Source: Rhytidiadelphus loreus
Taxonomy: Eukaryota; Streptophyta; Bryopsida; Hypnales; Hylocomiaceae
Assembly (NCBI GenBank): GCA_947034895.1
Contig: OX344763.1
Span: forward strand, 40,299,025 to 40,363,024
Direction: 5' to 3'
DNA length: 64,000 nucleotides
The notes beneath the pieces are model-generated. The model did no database searches. It was not told where the DNA came from and worked only from the letters and a program-made list of their open reading frames with translations. The first letter of the stretch is position 1, and each line of letters starts with the position of its first letter. The position numbers and the translations under genes were made by a program. Below, one piece after another: positions 26,146 through 37,914 of this stretch.

Positions 26146-26712
26146 ATGAAAGCTTTTGGAAACCATTTCAGGGTGGATGACGACGCATCCAACCAATTGC
26201 AAACATACGACTGCGGGGTTGCATCTATGTTCCAAATTCCAGCTTCTGATCTTCGAGATGTGTCAGGGCACTATGTTGGAGTACTAAAAGATATATTGAA
26301 ATTAGACTACGGGTCTCTTAGCAACCCTATGATATTAATGCGATGTGAATGGGTGAAGAAAATAGACAATCGACAAAATGCAACATACATTCGAGATGAG
26401 GCTGGTTTTCTTGTAGTGAACTTCCACCACAAAATACGTATGATGTTGGATCCTTTCATATTTTCAAGCCAAGCAACCCAAGTGTTCTTTGCTGATGATG
26501 TAAGGAAAGAAGGTTGGAAAGTAGTATTGCATAAAGAAGCTCGTGCTCGACGACAATTTGTAGACACATCATATGTATTCGTAAGTACCAATATACAAGC
26601 TTCTGGTTTAGCTACTCTAGAGGATGTGCCTCCTCTACCTACTGTTCCATCTTTGGTTGGAGCTATAGAGTTATCTGCAGAGGATAGTCTCTTAGCATGT
26701 GCAAGATATTGA
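26146..26712 (+). pseudogene. C-terminal piece of CACTA transposase (DUF4216-like)
   Basis: 188 open codons ending in TGA. The segment YVGVLKDILKLDY, then MILMRCEWVKK, DEAGFLVVNF, and DPFIFSSQATQVFFADD is the pattern of the DUF4216 domain at the end of plant TNP2-type transposases. The upstream catalytic part is absent and the upstream frame is closed, so this is a remnant, although the domain itself is unbroken. Confidence 0.8.
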
Positions 26713-27179
26713 CACCATTTATTTCCAAGAAAATGGTGATTTTTAAGTTTGAAAGTTTCTTTGTATGTTGTATCCTTCATTTCAAATAGACTTAATGCAC
26801 TAATGCATGCAATTGTCTGCCCTCTATTAAAGAAAAAGGCAAGTAGAAATGAAGTGAACCTTTAAAAATTATAGATGAATAATATCACAGAGGCATACTT
26901 ATTTGGTCTTATGAAGTGTGCAGCTTGAATGGCTCTAAACCAGCTTCAAATACAAAAATCATAGGTTGCATCTCATAGTGAACTCATAGTAAACTTACAA
27001 TCACAATTGTCTAGCAAAGTAAGGATGCAACTACAACTCATATGAAATAAGTACTATAGCATTTTGACTAAGAACTCTAACTGCCTTTGTTTTGTAATCA
27101 AACTATAGTCATTATGTTGTTGAATTTCAGTCAAATTGTAGCCAAAGTCTATTTGTTCTATAGTAGAACCGTAGTTGTT

Positions 27180-27480
27180 TTTTAGTTGCATTGCAGTCTT
27201 CTTCTAGTTGCATTGTAGTCATTTTCTAGTTGTATTGCAATTGTTCTCTAGTTGCATTTCAATCGTTTTTTAGTTGCACTATAGTCGATTTTTAGTCATG
27301 TTCTAGTTGCATTGCAATTGTTTTCTAGTTGCATTTGCATCGTTTTTTAGTTGCACTGTAGTCGGGTTCTAGTTGCAGTATAGTTGATTCCTAGTTGCAT
27401 TTGAGTCATTTTTGAGTTGCAATGTTGCCGTTTTTAGTTGCAGTGTAGTAATTAGTTTGTTTTCTGTAATCGAAGTGACT
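27180..27480. repeat. Subterminal short repeats, right arm of the 5.3-kb CACTA
   Basis: Repeated TTTCTAGTTGCATTGCAGTC-like words, inverse in sense to those of the left arm. Confidence 0.8.
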
Positions 27481-28430
27481 ACATTTTTCCATGCTGGCCT
27501 CTATTTCATGGATAGCTGTCTACATGGACAACTGCGATGAATATTGGATGTAGAATACCTCCTGTCTGTTCTTCTGTTACAGTATCGTAACCCTACTCTT
27601 CATTTTCCAACTACTTTGCGACTACAACTACATACACGTCAAATTTGGTGCAAATACAGAGGGCGACAGTCGCAGTACAGTTGTATAGGACACATAGTTG
27701 CATCTCAGTCGGTTGCAACGGACACATTTTTCTTCTAGTGCTGGTTCACCACAGGACCCCTCTCGGTGCCGAGAGGCCCGTTGGGGGGAGTCTACGTATG
27801 CACAGAAATCGACCTAACAGGGGTCCTAGCTCTGAGGAAAAAAAATGTACAACAAATCAGTAAGGATGAGCCGGGGAGCGACAGTCCTTGACTGTCGACC
27901 GAGCGACATAAAAAATACCGAGCACCACCATCAGGTGATGCCCAGGCTGAGAAATATCACGAGACCGAGCTCACGCTGGTTCACCACGGGACCCCTCTCG
28001 GTGCCGAGAGGCCCGTTGGAGGGAGTCTCCGTATGCACAGAATCAGACTTGCCAGGGGTTCTAGGTCTAAGGAAAAAAAATGTACAACAAATCAGTAAGG
28101 ATGAGCCGGGGAGCGACAGTCCTTGACTGTCGACCGAATGACATAAAAAATAACGAGCAGCACCATCAGGTGATGCCTAGGCTGAGAAATATAACGAGAC
28201 CGAGGTCACGCTAGTTCACCACGGGACCCTTCTCGGTGCCGAGAGGCCCGTTGGGGGGAGTCTCCGTATGCACAAAATCAGACCTGCCTGGGGTCCTAGC
28301 TCTAACGAAAAAAAATGTACAACAAATGAGTAAGGATGTGCGGGGAGAGACATCCCTTCATTGTCGACCGAGCGACATAAAAAATACCGAGCACCACCAT
28401 CAAGTGTTGCCCAGGCTGAGAAATTTCACA

Positions 28431-30455
28431 TTGCATTGGGGGAGTTGCGGAATAGGAAATACCTGCTCTGCATATCTCTGCAATGGCGGCGGATTCAAAA
28501 TCTCGTCTGGAGGCTCGATGATAAGGCGCCGCGACCTCAATTTGGGACCTTGCCGGTCCATGGTGAGTTTCCTGTTCCAGAGAGGTGCAAGGATCTCACA
28601 GTAGATTAGGAACGGAAAACCATACATCAAGCAAGTCCTATGCGAACACCATCAAGTTCTGACATTCAAAACGTGAAATGGAAGGCTCAATGGCACACCT
28701 GAAGGGACGCTGTTGTGTTTTTGGAGCTCGAGAGCCCGGAGGTTGGAGTGAGAAAGGGAGATCCCGTCGGCTCAGGCCCCAGTTATCTCAGTCGTAGCAT
28801 CGGCTTCAGGTATGGTACCAGGTACATTACAATGTGAGGTACCAGTTAAACTATCAGGTCAGGTACCAGGCTTGGTATTAGATTTCGAAAATGGTTCTCA
28901 TATGTGGAATAATTATTCCGACCCGATTCGTATATTGATTCGGTAGCCGCCACTTGTTATCAATACTGGTAGTTATGAAGCACATCAATGCATAGTCATG
29001 GTTGAAGGTAGTGGGAGTCAATGAAGTCTAGAGTTAGGATAAAGATATTTAACGTGGCTGGAACTAAGCGTCTGCACTGAGCATGTCTCGATACACTAAC
29101 TAAATATCCACCTCTCTGACATATTAATTATAATCACAAAATTGAATTCCTTTGTCAGAGTCTTCCATGGAATTTAGATTCTAGATTCTTTACAACAGAA
29201 TAGATCTTACGTGTTCCTCATCGCAATGTATTGGGGTGTACTAAACACATTATTTCACCCTATATTGTTGCCTTCATTATCGGGATTAATATGCTTGCGA
29301 TCGGTGTCGAATAGTTGTTTAATAATCCCATTTGATACAAATCTAAATCAATTTGCATCATTTTATATATCATGTTCAATTTTCTCCATTTCAATATCCT
29401 ATTATTCAATGTTATACTAGTTGTGATCAATAATCTAGTATGTGTCACTGAATTTTATCTAGTACATTAGTATACTAGATGTTCAGGGAATCCATTATTG
29501 TGATCAACTCACTTCTTTGTTTTTCTGCTAGTGCGGTAATAATCAGTACACTGCAATGAATTCTGATCTATTGAATACTGATTATTGCTAATGATGAATG
29601 AGCACAATGGATCAGCGTTCCGCCGTCGCCAATGGATTAGGCTATAGTCTGTCAGTCAAACCGCGTATTTAATATAATAATGCTAGAGTGATCAATCTAA
29701 AATTCATACCACTATGGCTGCAAGAGTGCTCTTCGTTGTGTATACACGTGTCTTCCATTTCGAAATATACCACTATCATTTATCATGATGGTAATCACCT
29801 GACACATACATTTGATAATTGATTTCATCATCTTCTGTGATAATAGAATGCGCTTGCCTTCTCATTATGGGGATTATATCAATTGATTATTAAAACCTTA
29901 TAGGGTAACACATTCATGAATGGCGCATGATCTATAATGTAGCATATCTTAAGATATTCATATTGCATTCATAATACTTGAAGATCATTTTCCTCCCTGT
30001 TCAGACAATGTACATAGAGAACGTGCGCCATTTTTTAACCTTCGCCAGACGGTGCTTGATATCGCATTTCAAATTCCATAACGCCTCCAATCAATTATCC
30101 CAAACAACGTAAGTAGATTTATATTCATGGAAACCTTGCAGTGATTGATTACTGTACATGATTTCAGGATGCTTCGCATTTCCTGAACTTGTTTCCCGAC
30201 CTCAGGTGGTTCAATTGTGGTCATGTTATCTTAGGACATTTTTCGTAGGTCTGATGCAAACGATGCAATTCAGCTAATCTGGTCGTTTCCTCTTTGGGGA
30301 TACTCTCGTTCCGTTCGGAACTTGGAGGCCTTGAACGTTCCTATTCGTAGATCACCAGGAATTTCGTTAACTGTAATCCTGTAATTGTTTTTCAGTGTTT
30401 TTTCTTCATACTTTAAGTATATGTCTCGGTCGTCCGACCTACATACGTAGCAGCG
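28431..30455. other. Spacer between the 235-bp array and the transposase gene
   Basis: No convincing coding exon. The last part, about 29990-30455, would hold the transposase promoter and leader. I found no clear TATA box close to the ATG at 30456. Confidence 0.45.
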
Positions 30456-32181
30456 ATGGAGGACATCTCCAATTTGGTCGTAGTGACTGCTGATGGTGTT
30501 GGAGTTCCAATTATGTTTCCAGTGAATGATGATGGCGTTGCTGTTGTTTTGGCTTCTCGATTATGTCTCAGGTTCAAATTGAGGGAGGACTCCATCTATG
30601 TTGACGAAGAAGTTTTTGAACCACAATCAGGGATCCTTATTCATACTATAGGACAACTTCCTATATCTCAAGATGGCACCAATGCGTGGCGACTGAAACC
30701 TGGTAGGTATAGAGCTTACAGAGTTCATGCTCTCCTTGTATCAGATTATACAATGGGCGGTACACCGCGTCAGTCAGATACGTCGTCGTATCAAACACCT
30801 GCCTTGATTCCTGTGAAGGTAGAATCCCTTGAAGATTGTGTAACCATTCTTAGTTCGGACTTTGACCCCAATTCGACTCAGCCTAGGTTGAATTCAGAGA
30901 CTCCCTCCTCGGTATCCACTTTGCCTATCTTTAGTGGCCTTCCAACATCATTGCCAGAGAATTCTAGTGTAGGTATTACATCTGTTATCGATTGTTTGAG
31001 TCGATTATGTGTGCAAAAGGGATGTCGAAATATACTGTCCAAAATTAATTATGAGTCGATTTGCATTGAGAGAGTACGTACGTTGCCTGCGACATTCAAC
31101 GGGGATATTATCTTCGAGTTGCCTCCTGTAGAGACCGATCGTCCTCCAATTCATGCCCGTCAGATGGCGGGAATGGATAAGCGATACGATGGCCACGTCT
31201 GGACCAAAACTATGACAATGAATATCAGTAATCGAATGGGCTTGACATTTCGAACATCTGTTTGTGTGGGGCATCTTAGATGCATGAATACAAGTTGTGA
31301 GTTTCTTAGTCGTAGTAATCGAACCAATGCTGTGAATGAGTTGGAATGGGAAGGTATGTCTCCCTTTGCAGTCAATGTTGGAAATTTGCATCCAACGGGG
31401 TCAACTCTTGTTTGCAGAATATGCAAACAGGCTCCTTCGTGTATTTCTAAGTGTGCAGTGAAAGCCTATTATGTTTTTGGAAATATAGAGATGACTCGGG
31501 CCTTCGTACACCTTGGAATTCATGAACATCCAGTTAAGGATGGTGAACTGCGAGACTTTCAAAATAGAACTAGAGTCCTTATTGGTGAACAGATGGAGAG
31601 AACCCTGAACGCAACAAATTCGGCTATTGTGCTTGAGGCTACGAAGGAACTACTCGGCGAACTCCTCCTCAGCGAAGATGGGGTGCAGCCAAAGTCGCTT
31701 GACTTTGTTGACCTTGTCCCTGTCTTGGACAAATGCAAATACTTCAGCTCTCCTAGTATTCGGAACGAGGTTACATCGTTCAAATGTTTGAGAAGATTCG
31801 GTGTCATTGATAGCATTACAAAGTTGAGGGGTTCCAGTACTTGGGCCTTTATTCAGGAAAGCAAATTTCCAGGACAAGGAACAGAAGCAGATAAAGTCTT
31901 TCTCTTCAAAATGTCTGAAGTGGGACCTGGAAGTGGAGTGGACCTGATGAAGCGCATGCAATATGATGGCGACCTTCGTGACTCATGGATGATGTTTGAT
32001 CATGTGAAACGGGTAAAAGGGTGGACCACCATGGCGTTGTCGCACTGTAAATGCGTACATAGTGTAAAAATGCATAGTAATACATTATTTCCATAGATTT
32101 GATTTTAATAATATAAAAATAAAGATGACATCATCCTTAGTAGCTTCAAGATGACGCCTTCTCACGATGACATGAGCCATC

Positions 32182-32189
32182 TATATAAG
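32182..32189 (+). promoter_or_regulatory. TATA box of the gene inside the 2.0-kb insertion
   Basis: TATATAAG lies 49-70 bases upstream of the candidate ATGs at 32238 and 32259, a normal plant promoter distance. Confidence 0.5.
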
Positions 32190-32258
32190 AATAGGTTATC
32201 ATCTTAGAATGCCACCAAACTTGAAGTAGTTTTTTTATTGTATGTTATAGATTTCAGT

Positions 32259-32717
32259 ATGTCGAATTGGAGGGTTTTTTCTGAGTCTCAGGATGAGGAG
32301 CCTGTACCAGAATCGGAGTTTGAGTTTTCGTTATCTCAACTACCGGCTCAACCTCTTCAGCCGCTAGGTCTTTCATTATCGCACGAACGTCCTCAAGATG
32401 AATCTGGGCCTTCTCGACTGCCAAAGCAACCCCGTGTGGAGCAGCGATGGCACGGGAACCTACAGCGTGGAGCTCGAGCACTAGTGATCCTGTTGCAGGT
32501 TGGGTGTGTTGAACTTGGTACCCAAGAAGTGACATTCGAAGGGAGTTTTGAAGGTCTTAACGACGATCAATACTATTGTATGGTCAAGCCTATTAAAGGG
32601 AGTCGCGATCACCAACGATGGTTAGAGGGGCCGGTCAATCCCTTGACAAAGGCGGATCGTGTTGAGTTTGTTGCTACTACCATCAAGCGAATTCTCAAGT
32701 TCTTGAAGATGGAGTGA
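32259..32717 (+). CDS. Unknown 152-residue protein of the 2.0-kb insertion
   Basis: Starts MSNWRVFSESQDEEP; an in-frame ATG at 32238 would add seven residues. The N-terminal half is Ser/Glu/Pro/Gln-rich and probably disordered. The C-terminal half looks folded (GARALVILLQVGCVELG, GLNDDQYYCMVKPIKGS, then Lys-rich KRILKFLKME). I recognise no family. The frame is intact, carries a TATA box at a suitable distance, and is followed by about 1.3 kb of non-coding DNA within the insertion. It is either the element's own protein or captured host sequence. Confidence 0.5.
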   Translation: MSNWRVFSESQDEEPVPESEFEFSLSQLPAQPLQPLGLSLSHERPQDESGPSRLPKQPRVEQRWHGNLQRGARALVILLQVGCVELGTQEVTFEGSFEGLNDDQYYCMVKPIKGSRDHQRWLEGPVNPLTKADRVEFVATTIKRILKFLKME

Positions 32718-33149
32718 AGTTTCTTTGAAGACTTTAGTTTTTTACCTTTGAGAAGACATTTATTTTATGTTAGTTGTTTGTAGATTTCATTTTGGGTGTT
32801 GAAAATAGAGAAAGAAAAGATAGAAAGGAATTAATGAACTAGTTTTCCTTCTAGGTGAACTTGAAGTGAATTTTCTTTCTAAGATAAAGATAGAGAGGTA
32901 GTTGTAGGGTCAAATAAGGGCTCAATTATTGATGTGAGAGCTTTGGGAGTGAGTTAGGGGCTGACCCCACTTGTTTGTGTGGTTAGAGTAGAGATAAGGT
33001 GGAGAAAAAAGGGAACACTATTCATCTTCTCTCCCGTTGTGAGTTTGAAGAGGACCCGATTGTTTGGAGACCCATTGTGTTGTGAATTTGAAGTATTTTG
33101 AAATGAAATTTGGAGGTGTTGTGTATCATGGTGTGTAGTTTCCAAATTG

Positions 33150-33510
33150 ATCTCACTTGCTTGATTTGGAGTTGTGAAGCAAAAGTTGTGCTAGTTTGAG
33201 TGGAGGGAGGTTTGTTGCCTTTAAAATTAAGAGGCAGAGACTTCGACCGACCATAAAAGACGGACAGGTTCTTGTTTTGCCATGAAATTTGAAGGGAGTG
33301 TAGGAAATTGTGTTAGCTTTTCATGAAGATATCATTCGTTCTGTTTAGAGTTTGTATGAGAAAGTTGTGAGTGTGGAAGCGAAGGAAGGTCTGCTGCCTT
33401 TCCCTTCTCAAGGCCGAAACTTTGGATGGCCATAGAGGTTGGACAGAGTCTTAGAATTGTATGAGATTTAGAGGAGAAGTAGATGATTGTTTTAGCTTTC
33501 CGAAAAGCTA
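33150..33510. repeat. Two diverged ~180-bp tandem copies inside the 2.0-kb insertion
   Basis: Two successive blocks share the order AAGTTGTG...GAGTG(G/T)...GGAAGG(T)...TGCCTTT...GGCC/GGCAGA...CGA...CATA...GGACAG..TCTT and end in a TTAGCTTT..AT..AGATATCATT-like stretch. They are too diverged to be recent. Confidence 0.5.
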
Positions 33511-35022
33511 TCATTTAGTTCATTTGGAGTTATAGATCAACAGAGACACTCATCCAAAGATCAGCTTGGGAATTGAAGTTGGAGTTGGAGTTGAAGGAGT
33601 TTGAAGACTTGTGTGTTTGTGTGTGTGTGGCTTGTGGCTTTGTAAATTTCATTTTATTGTTGCGGGCAGTTTGGTTCATACCAATACTAGCCTCATTTGG
33701 TGTTGTGGATGCGACGAAGTGGGTTAATTGCCCACATGGTCGAGACTTTTATGTTGTTCCCACTGGTGAGGCAAGTTTGTTGGTCACCGTGGGTTTGAAA
33801 TTTAGGATCCAATCCCTCGGACGGCTTAGCTCGTGGTCTGGCCGTCCCGTTTTACACGTCCGAAGCCCGTGGTTTCTTATCACCCTACCTTAACCCTTGG
33901 CCTATTTAGAAACACAACAGGATAGGACAACGAGTAGCAATTTGAAGATTTGAAGACTCAAAGATTTGAAGATTCAACAAGTTACAATTTATTTCATTCC
34001 CGAGCCATTTCTAGTCGCAGCCAGAATCCTCGTGATTTCCCGAGGCAAACTCTCTCTACACGATAGCGTGCTATGTGTATGATTCTATATACTGCCGCGT
34101 TATGACAATCGCTATTTGTGACATGCAATCTAAAGACACATCCGCCCAAATTTTGTTCTGGAGGAATTTAAACTCGATATTAGAAAGACACGGTGAAAAA
34201 GTCATCCAGTTCAAAGGATTCATGGCTGACAATGCTCAAGCGAATTGGAATGCAGTGCGGACCATCTACGGATCTGGAGATAGTAACGAGGCAATGGTAG
34301 ACCGTGAGAGAACTTGCCTCTTTCATTGGACACAATCGATGGAAAAGCATACAAAAGCTGACATCCGTGGAGATTTGCAAGATCAGCATCGACTGATATG
34401 TAAGCAATACAAGAACGTCACTTCTCCGGAGGAGTCTGAAGCGAGGTACCTTGCCATCAGAGCATGGTGGTTTTCATCAGGCGCCACTTGCGAAGAAAGA
34501 AAGCATTGATTAGACTTATGGCTATCATTTTGGCATTTCCGTTATCGCCAATGGGGTGGCTTCTTGCAACTCATAAGTGCTCTATTCGTATCGCTCTCTT
34601 TTGACTTATTCGAGAATTTAATGGCAGGTGCAAAATCGTGCTCATCTTTAGGTCATATATATTATTTCTTTTATTTCTCTGGTACCCTTCTTTAGTTGAT
34701 TTTGGAGTTGATCTTAGCGGTCCTTAAACTAATTGTGATTGGAAGTTCAACTGAAGTGAGGTAAGGGTTTTGCATAGTATAGTGCTTTAAACATGCCCTC
34801 CCCTTATGTAGTTTATTTACGGTTTAGATTCCATACAAAACATTGCAATTATTTGGCCCTTCATAAGAAACGCATGCATACGTTGGTAATGTAGAAAAGC
34901 TCTACCTTTAGCGTCATTGATTACTCCCCTTGGGTCCTTATGAAGCATTCAAAGGTTTCAGGTTTAAAGAATATTGTTGATCTAATTGTATACCACTAAT
35001 GCATGCATACATAGGTGCTGTA

Positions 35023-35054
35023 GGATACCCCTCTCGGTATCGAGAGGGGTATCC
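35023..35054. promoter_or_regulatory. 32-bp hairpin containing the array palindrome
   Basis: Perfect 14-base arms around a GTAT loop, with the same CTCTCGG...CGAGAG core as the 235-bp repeats. It lies in the presumed intron between the transposase core exon and the next exon. Confidence 0.6.
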
Positions 35055-36838
35055 ACTCAGCAATACTTATGGATATTTGGTGATTTTTACATAGCCAATG
35101 TTTTTCAATTAACTGTTAATGAGCAATGTATGCATGCGTCGGGGTTTTAGAAAAGCACTCCAGGTACAAAGTGGGACTTCTTTTTCACACTATTTATGGA
35201 CTTCGGGGAATCCATCTTCTCTCAGTCTCTTGGAAGTGATCGGCACTCAAGAAGTTCTGCATGTCAATTCTAGTCCACCACTGGTAGTTGGTAATTTCTA
35301 ATGCTTTTAGGATTCTTTCAGGTATAATAGATATTGTCCAGCATCTAATGGAAGCCTTGATATTGGTTTTTTAGGAACTAAATGAAAACGAGCTTGCGGA
35401 GATGCCGTCTTGCAACCTTGCGGAGACAGTACACAATAAGTGGCTTCAACAATCCGGAAATCGGGGAAATGATTTGTACATAGCCACAGTAGATGATTTT
35501 GTTCGAGCTTTCATGCAGATGGTGAGGTATTATCAATATCTGAAAGGAAATCAATCTGGAACGGGTCCGGGGAAGGAAGAACTAATGCTCCGTGTTGCAC
35601 AGAGGTCAGCACAACGAACTGGGAATCCAAAGGCCTTGGCAGAAGCTATTTCAAGCATTCCTGAACTTGAAGAATTCGTGAATAGGGTGCCTCAACTTGA
35701 GGGTGAGGAAGTATTTGGGTCTCACAAGCGAAAAGATGACATGCCACTGGAATGCAAGCAGGATTCTCATAGGCCTGATAAAGTCAACTTTTCCCATCCC
35801 CGCATTCAAACTAGATCGTCAAGAGCGTCAACAAGTGCAGCACCTCTTCATCCCATTAGGAAAGACGACTCTCCAGGCGTGGATGCGGAAATGCAGGATG
35901 TCATGACTAATGTTTCCAATTTGGCCTCTGAAAGTACTCACCGGTCCACTCACGTGTCATGTATCCAGGAGAGCATGTGTGATGAAACACAATGGCATAT
36001 TGGCAGATTACCCAAGACATCCGCGAAGGCATGCTTTGCCGATCAAGCAATTACAAGGAAAAAGTGTATTGCCCAAATAGTCCAGAACAACCAACCCACA
36101 GCAGCGCCGACATACACAGGTATGATGGTGAACTACAAAAAGAATTGTAATGATCGTATGCAGTTTTTCTTTTGCAACAACGACATTGAACGGTGCTTGA
36201 AGGGATATCGACGGAAGTGGGTGTTATCTGTACCACCTGTTCCGTCCATTTGGCCCGTTAAAATGGGTACCAAACTATCAAAAGCTGAGATTTTATCGCT
36301 GGAGGCCGTTGGATTTGAGCTTCCACAACGACAACTGATTTCACCGCGTAGACTTTTTGGTGGAGAAGCAGGAATCGAATCGGTACGGGCCTACCTTATT
36401 CCACCTAATCTAGATGTGTATCCTACAACTCGAGCCGGGAAGGTTATCAGACGGAACCCAAAGGCCCCAACAATCAAGCATCAGAACAACTGTGCTTCGG
36501 CTTTGACTTTAAATGCACGCATAGAAAGGGTAACCATGGTCCCCCATCCAGGATTTGGTTGCATTGTTTCCCTAATATCCGGTGTCCAGCCTCGGACGGA
36601 GAAGTATATGCTCACCATTTCGTCATTTCCCGACTGTACTTGCCCTAATTTCAAGGAGATGAAATTGAAGTGCTTGGGGAAGCGTGGAACCTGGGCAAAT
36701 TGTAAACATCTGTATTATGTTTTTACGGTTGTCTGCAATCTACATTCTGCCTCTGATGACTTTATTCATGGTGCGAGCTTTAGCTTCAATGAAGTGAAGG
36801 CAGTCCTTCTCAGTGGAATACTAAGTCATATTGAGTGA

Positions 36839-37639
36839 AAGTAGCTTCTTTTTTTCCTTATCAGGAATACTCTTTGTATTTAACGTCCTCTTCAATGAAC
36901 ATGTAGTGAGACTACAAGGGCCACTACTTCCATGTCATTAGCCTCTTTGGATTATCATATAAATATATCATCCTTAAATTTGTTAAGTGCATTTCGCGTC
37001 TACTGAGGGAAGCAATTGAACTAAACCCCTTCTCCATTCCATTTTTGTCCTTGCTTGCTTATTCCAAACCAATGGAAACATATACTCAAAGTAAGTGTTT
37101 GTCTACACACCAAAAGGGAATTCTATCAATGAATGTGCAACCAACATGGCCTATCCTCCAGTGTTCTAATTTTCTAAGTGTATATCAGTTTTATTGTTAT
37201 AAGGATGTTTCAAATCAACCTTCCATCTACTATAGTCATAGGATAGCCTATGAGTACGGTCACTAGCCTATGATACATTATTATTTCTACAGAGTAGCTG
37301 ATGTTGTTTCTAAACTTATTGCTTTGTTGACACTAGGACCCTTCTTGTATGCCCTCAGCCTAACCCTTGAACTTCCCTTTCATATCAGTACATCCACCTA
37401 GACATGTACTAAAAAAATTTTAATCAGCCTATTCAGTCTGTTCAACAACTACCTTCTCCTATTTTCATCCACACTCATACATTTTTTCATCCAATTCATT
37501 CCAATATTTTCATCCATTGTCACCTGAATTTCAGTGCACTTTGAACCATATTTTAAATTGGTATTCATCCAATTTTGTCATCAACATTCAACCTATTTTT
37601 AAAACAACTGTAAAGCCATTCCTAATCCATTGTTTATTG
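36839..37639. other. Non-coding right arm of the Mutator-like element
   Basis: This is 3' flank of the transposase gene. From about 37440 it has sparse TTTTCATCCA-like words that lead into the terminal repeat. No gene is seen. Confidence 0.5.
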
Positions 37640-37914
37640 ATGTTTTTCTTCATTGGTCATTCAATTTTCATTCACTTTATCATCCAAGTTTTCATCCACA
37701 CTTTTCGTCCATTTTTTTCATCCACATGTTTCATCCACATGTTTCATCCAAATGTTTCATCCAAATTTCCATCCGAATTTTTCCATCCACTTTTTAATCC
37801 ACTTTTTCATTCACTTTTCCATAAATTGTCATCCAATATTTTATACTTTTTTGGCTACTTTATTCTCCTAAATCAAAAAATCCCCGCTCCCTGCTCACCA
37901 ATCCACGCTCACAT
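37640..37914 (-). repeat. Right terminal inverted repeat of the Mutator-like element
   Basis: Inverse copy of 14385-14720, lacking the short internal duplication near the tip. It ends GCTCACAT at 37914. Confidence 0.8.

Larger units (their letters stand above)
22412..27740. mobile_element. CACTA transposon, 5.3 kb, inside the 235-bp array
   Basis: The ends are CACTAGAAGAAAAA and its inverse, with target duplication CTG (22409-22411 and 27741-27743). The uninterrupted site, GAGCTCACGCTGGTTCACC, is visible in the sister repeat units. Internal coding is limited to a C-terminal transposase piece at 26146-26712, so it is a deletion derivative that would need a helper. The subterminal regions hold dense short repeats as expected for this superfamily. 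Confidence 0.92.
21936..28430. repeat. 235-bp tandem repeat array with palindromes (split by a CACTA element)
   Basis: Five units. Palindrome cores lie near 21957 (degenerate), then at 22193-22208, 27760-27775, 27995-28010 and 28230-28245. The spacing is 235 bases, and it stays 235 across the split once the 5.3-kb CACTA and one CTG are removed. Each unit also has GACAGTC...GACTGTC as a second dyad. Units are roughly 90-95 percent alike by eye. The array lies between the divergent ParB-methyltransferase and transposase genes, so it is the likely regulatory or assembly region of the Mutator-like element. Short frames inside the units (MYNKSVRMSRGAT and on) are not conserved as genes because 235 is not a multiple of three. 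Confidence 0.85.
32038..34065. mobile_element. 2.0-kb gene-bearing insertion in the transposase, TSD GCGT
   Basis: GCGT occurs at 32034-32037 and 34066-34069. Removing the insertion and one GCGT restores WTTMA followed by CYVYDS, the expected family sequence. The ends read TGTCGCACTG and, inverted, TATCGTGTAG: weak inverted repeats beginning T-TCG, reminiscent of the TGTCG element. It contains its own TATA box and a 153-codon frame. Alternatively it acts as an intron: a donor at 32047 (GTAAAT) and an acceptor ending at 34066 also preserve frame, adding four residues (LSHS). Confidence 0.65.
30456..36838 (+). pseudogene. Mutator-like transposase with SWIM zinc finger, interrupted and mutated
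   Basis: The main exon is 30456-32046. Coding resumes at 34067 and runs to about 34590, followed by exons of about 35151-35283 and 35375-36838. The first exon has a Cys-rich finger-like region (CVGHLRCMNTSCEF, CRICKQAPSCISKC). The segment from 34070 reads CRVMTIAICDMQS, KGFMADNAQANWNAV and RERTCLFHW, the transposase core of a family I associate with Mutator-like proteins; its Asp residues in CDMQ and MADN are catalytic candidates. The last exon begins NLAETVHNKWLQQSGN and ends with a SWIM finger, CTC(P) ... NCKH (about 36640-36710), typical of these proteins. The protein would bind the element's ends and move it. The reading frame has a TGA at 34507-34509 just before LDLWLSFWHF, and a 2-kb insertion at 32038. 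The exact borders of the two middle exons are not settled. Confidence 0.8.
14385..37914. mobile_element. Giant Mutator-like element (~23.5 kb with its own insertions)
   Basis: The ends are matching inverted repeats of about 275-335 bases. Inside are a SWIM-finger transposase gene (plus) and a ParB-methyltransferase gene (minus). Removing the element rejoins the host element's reading frame exactly. A target duplication is only approximate: GCTAGCAT at the left against GCCAACAT at the right (6 of 8), consistent with the 8-11 bases of Mutator-like elements but not clean. Without its two nested insertions the element is about 16.2 kb, large for the superfamily and able to carry cargo genes. Confidence 0.75.

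Noticed and set aside
21936..28430. CRISPR-like reading of the repeat array
   Set aside because: Units are 235 bp head-to-tail without unique spacers, and this is a plant nuclear region.
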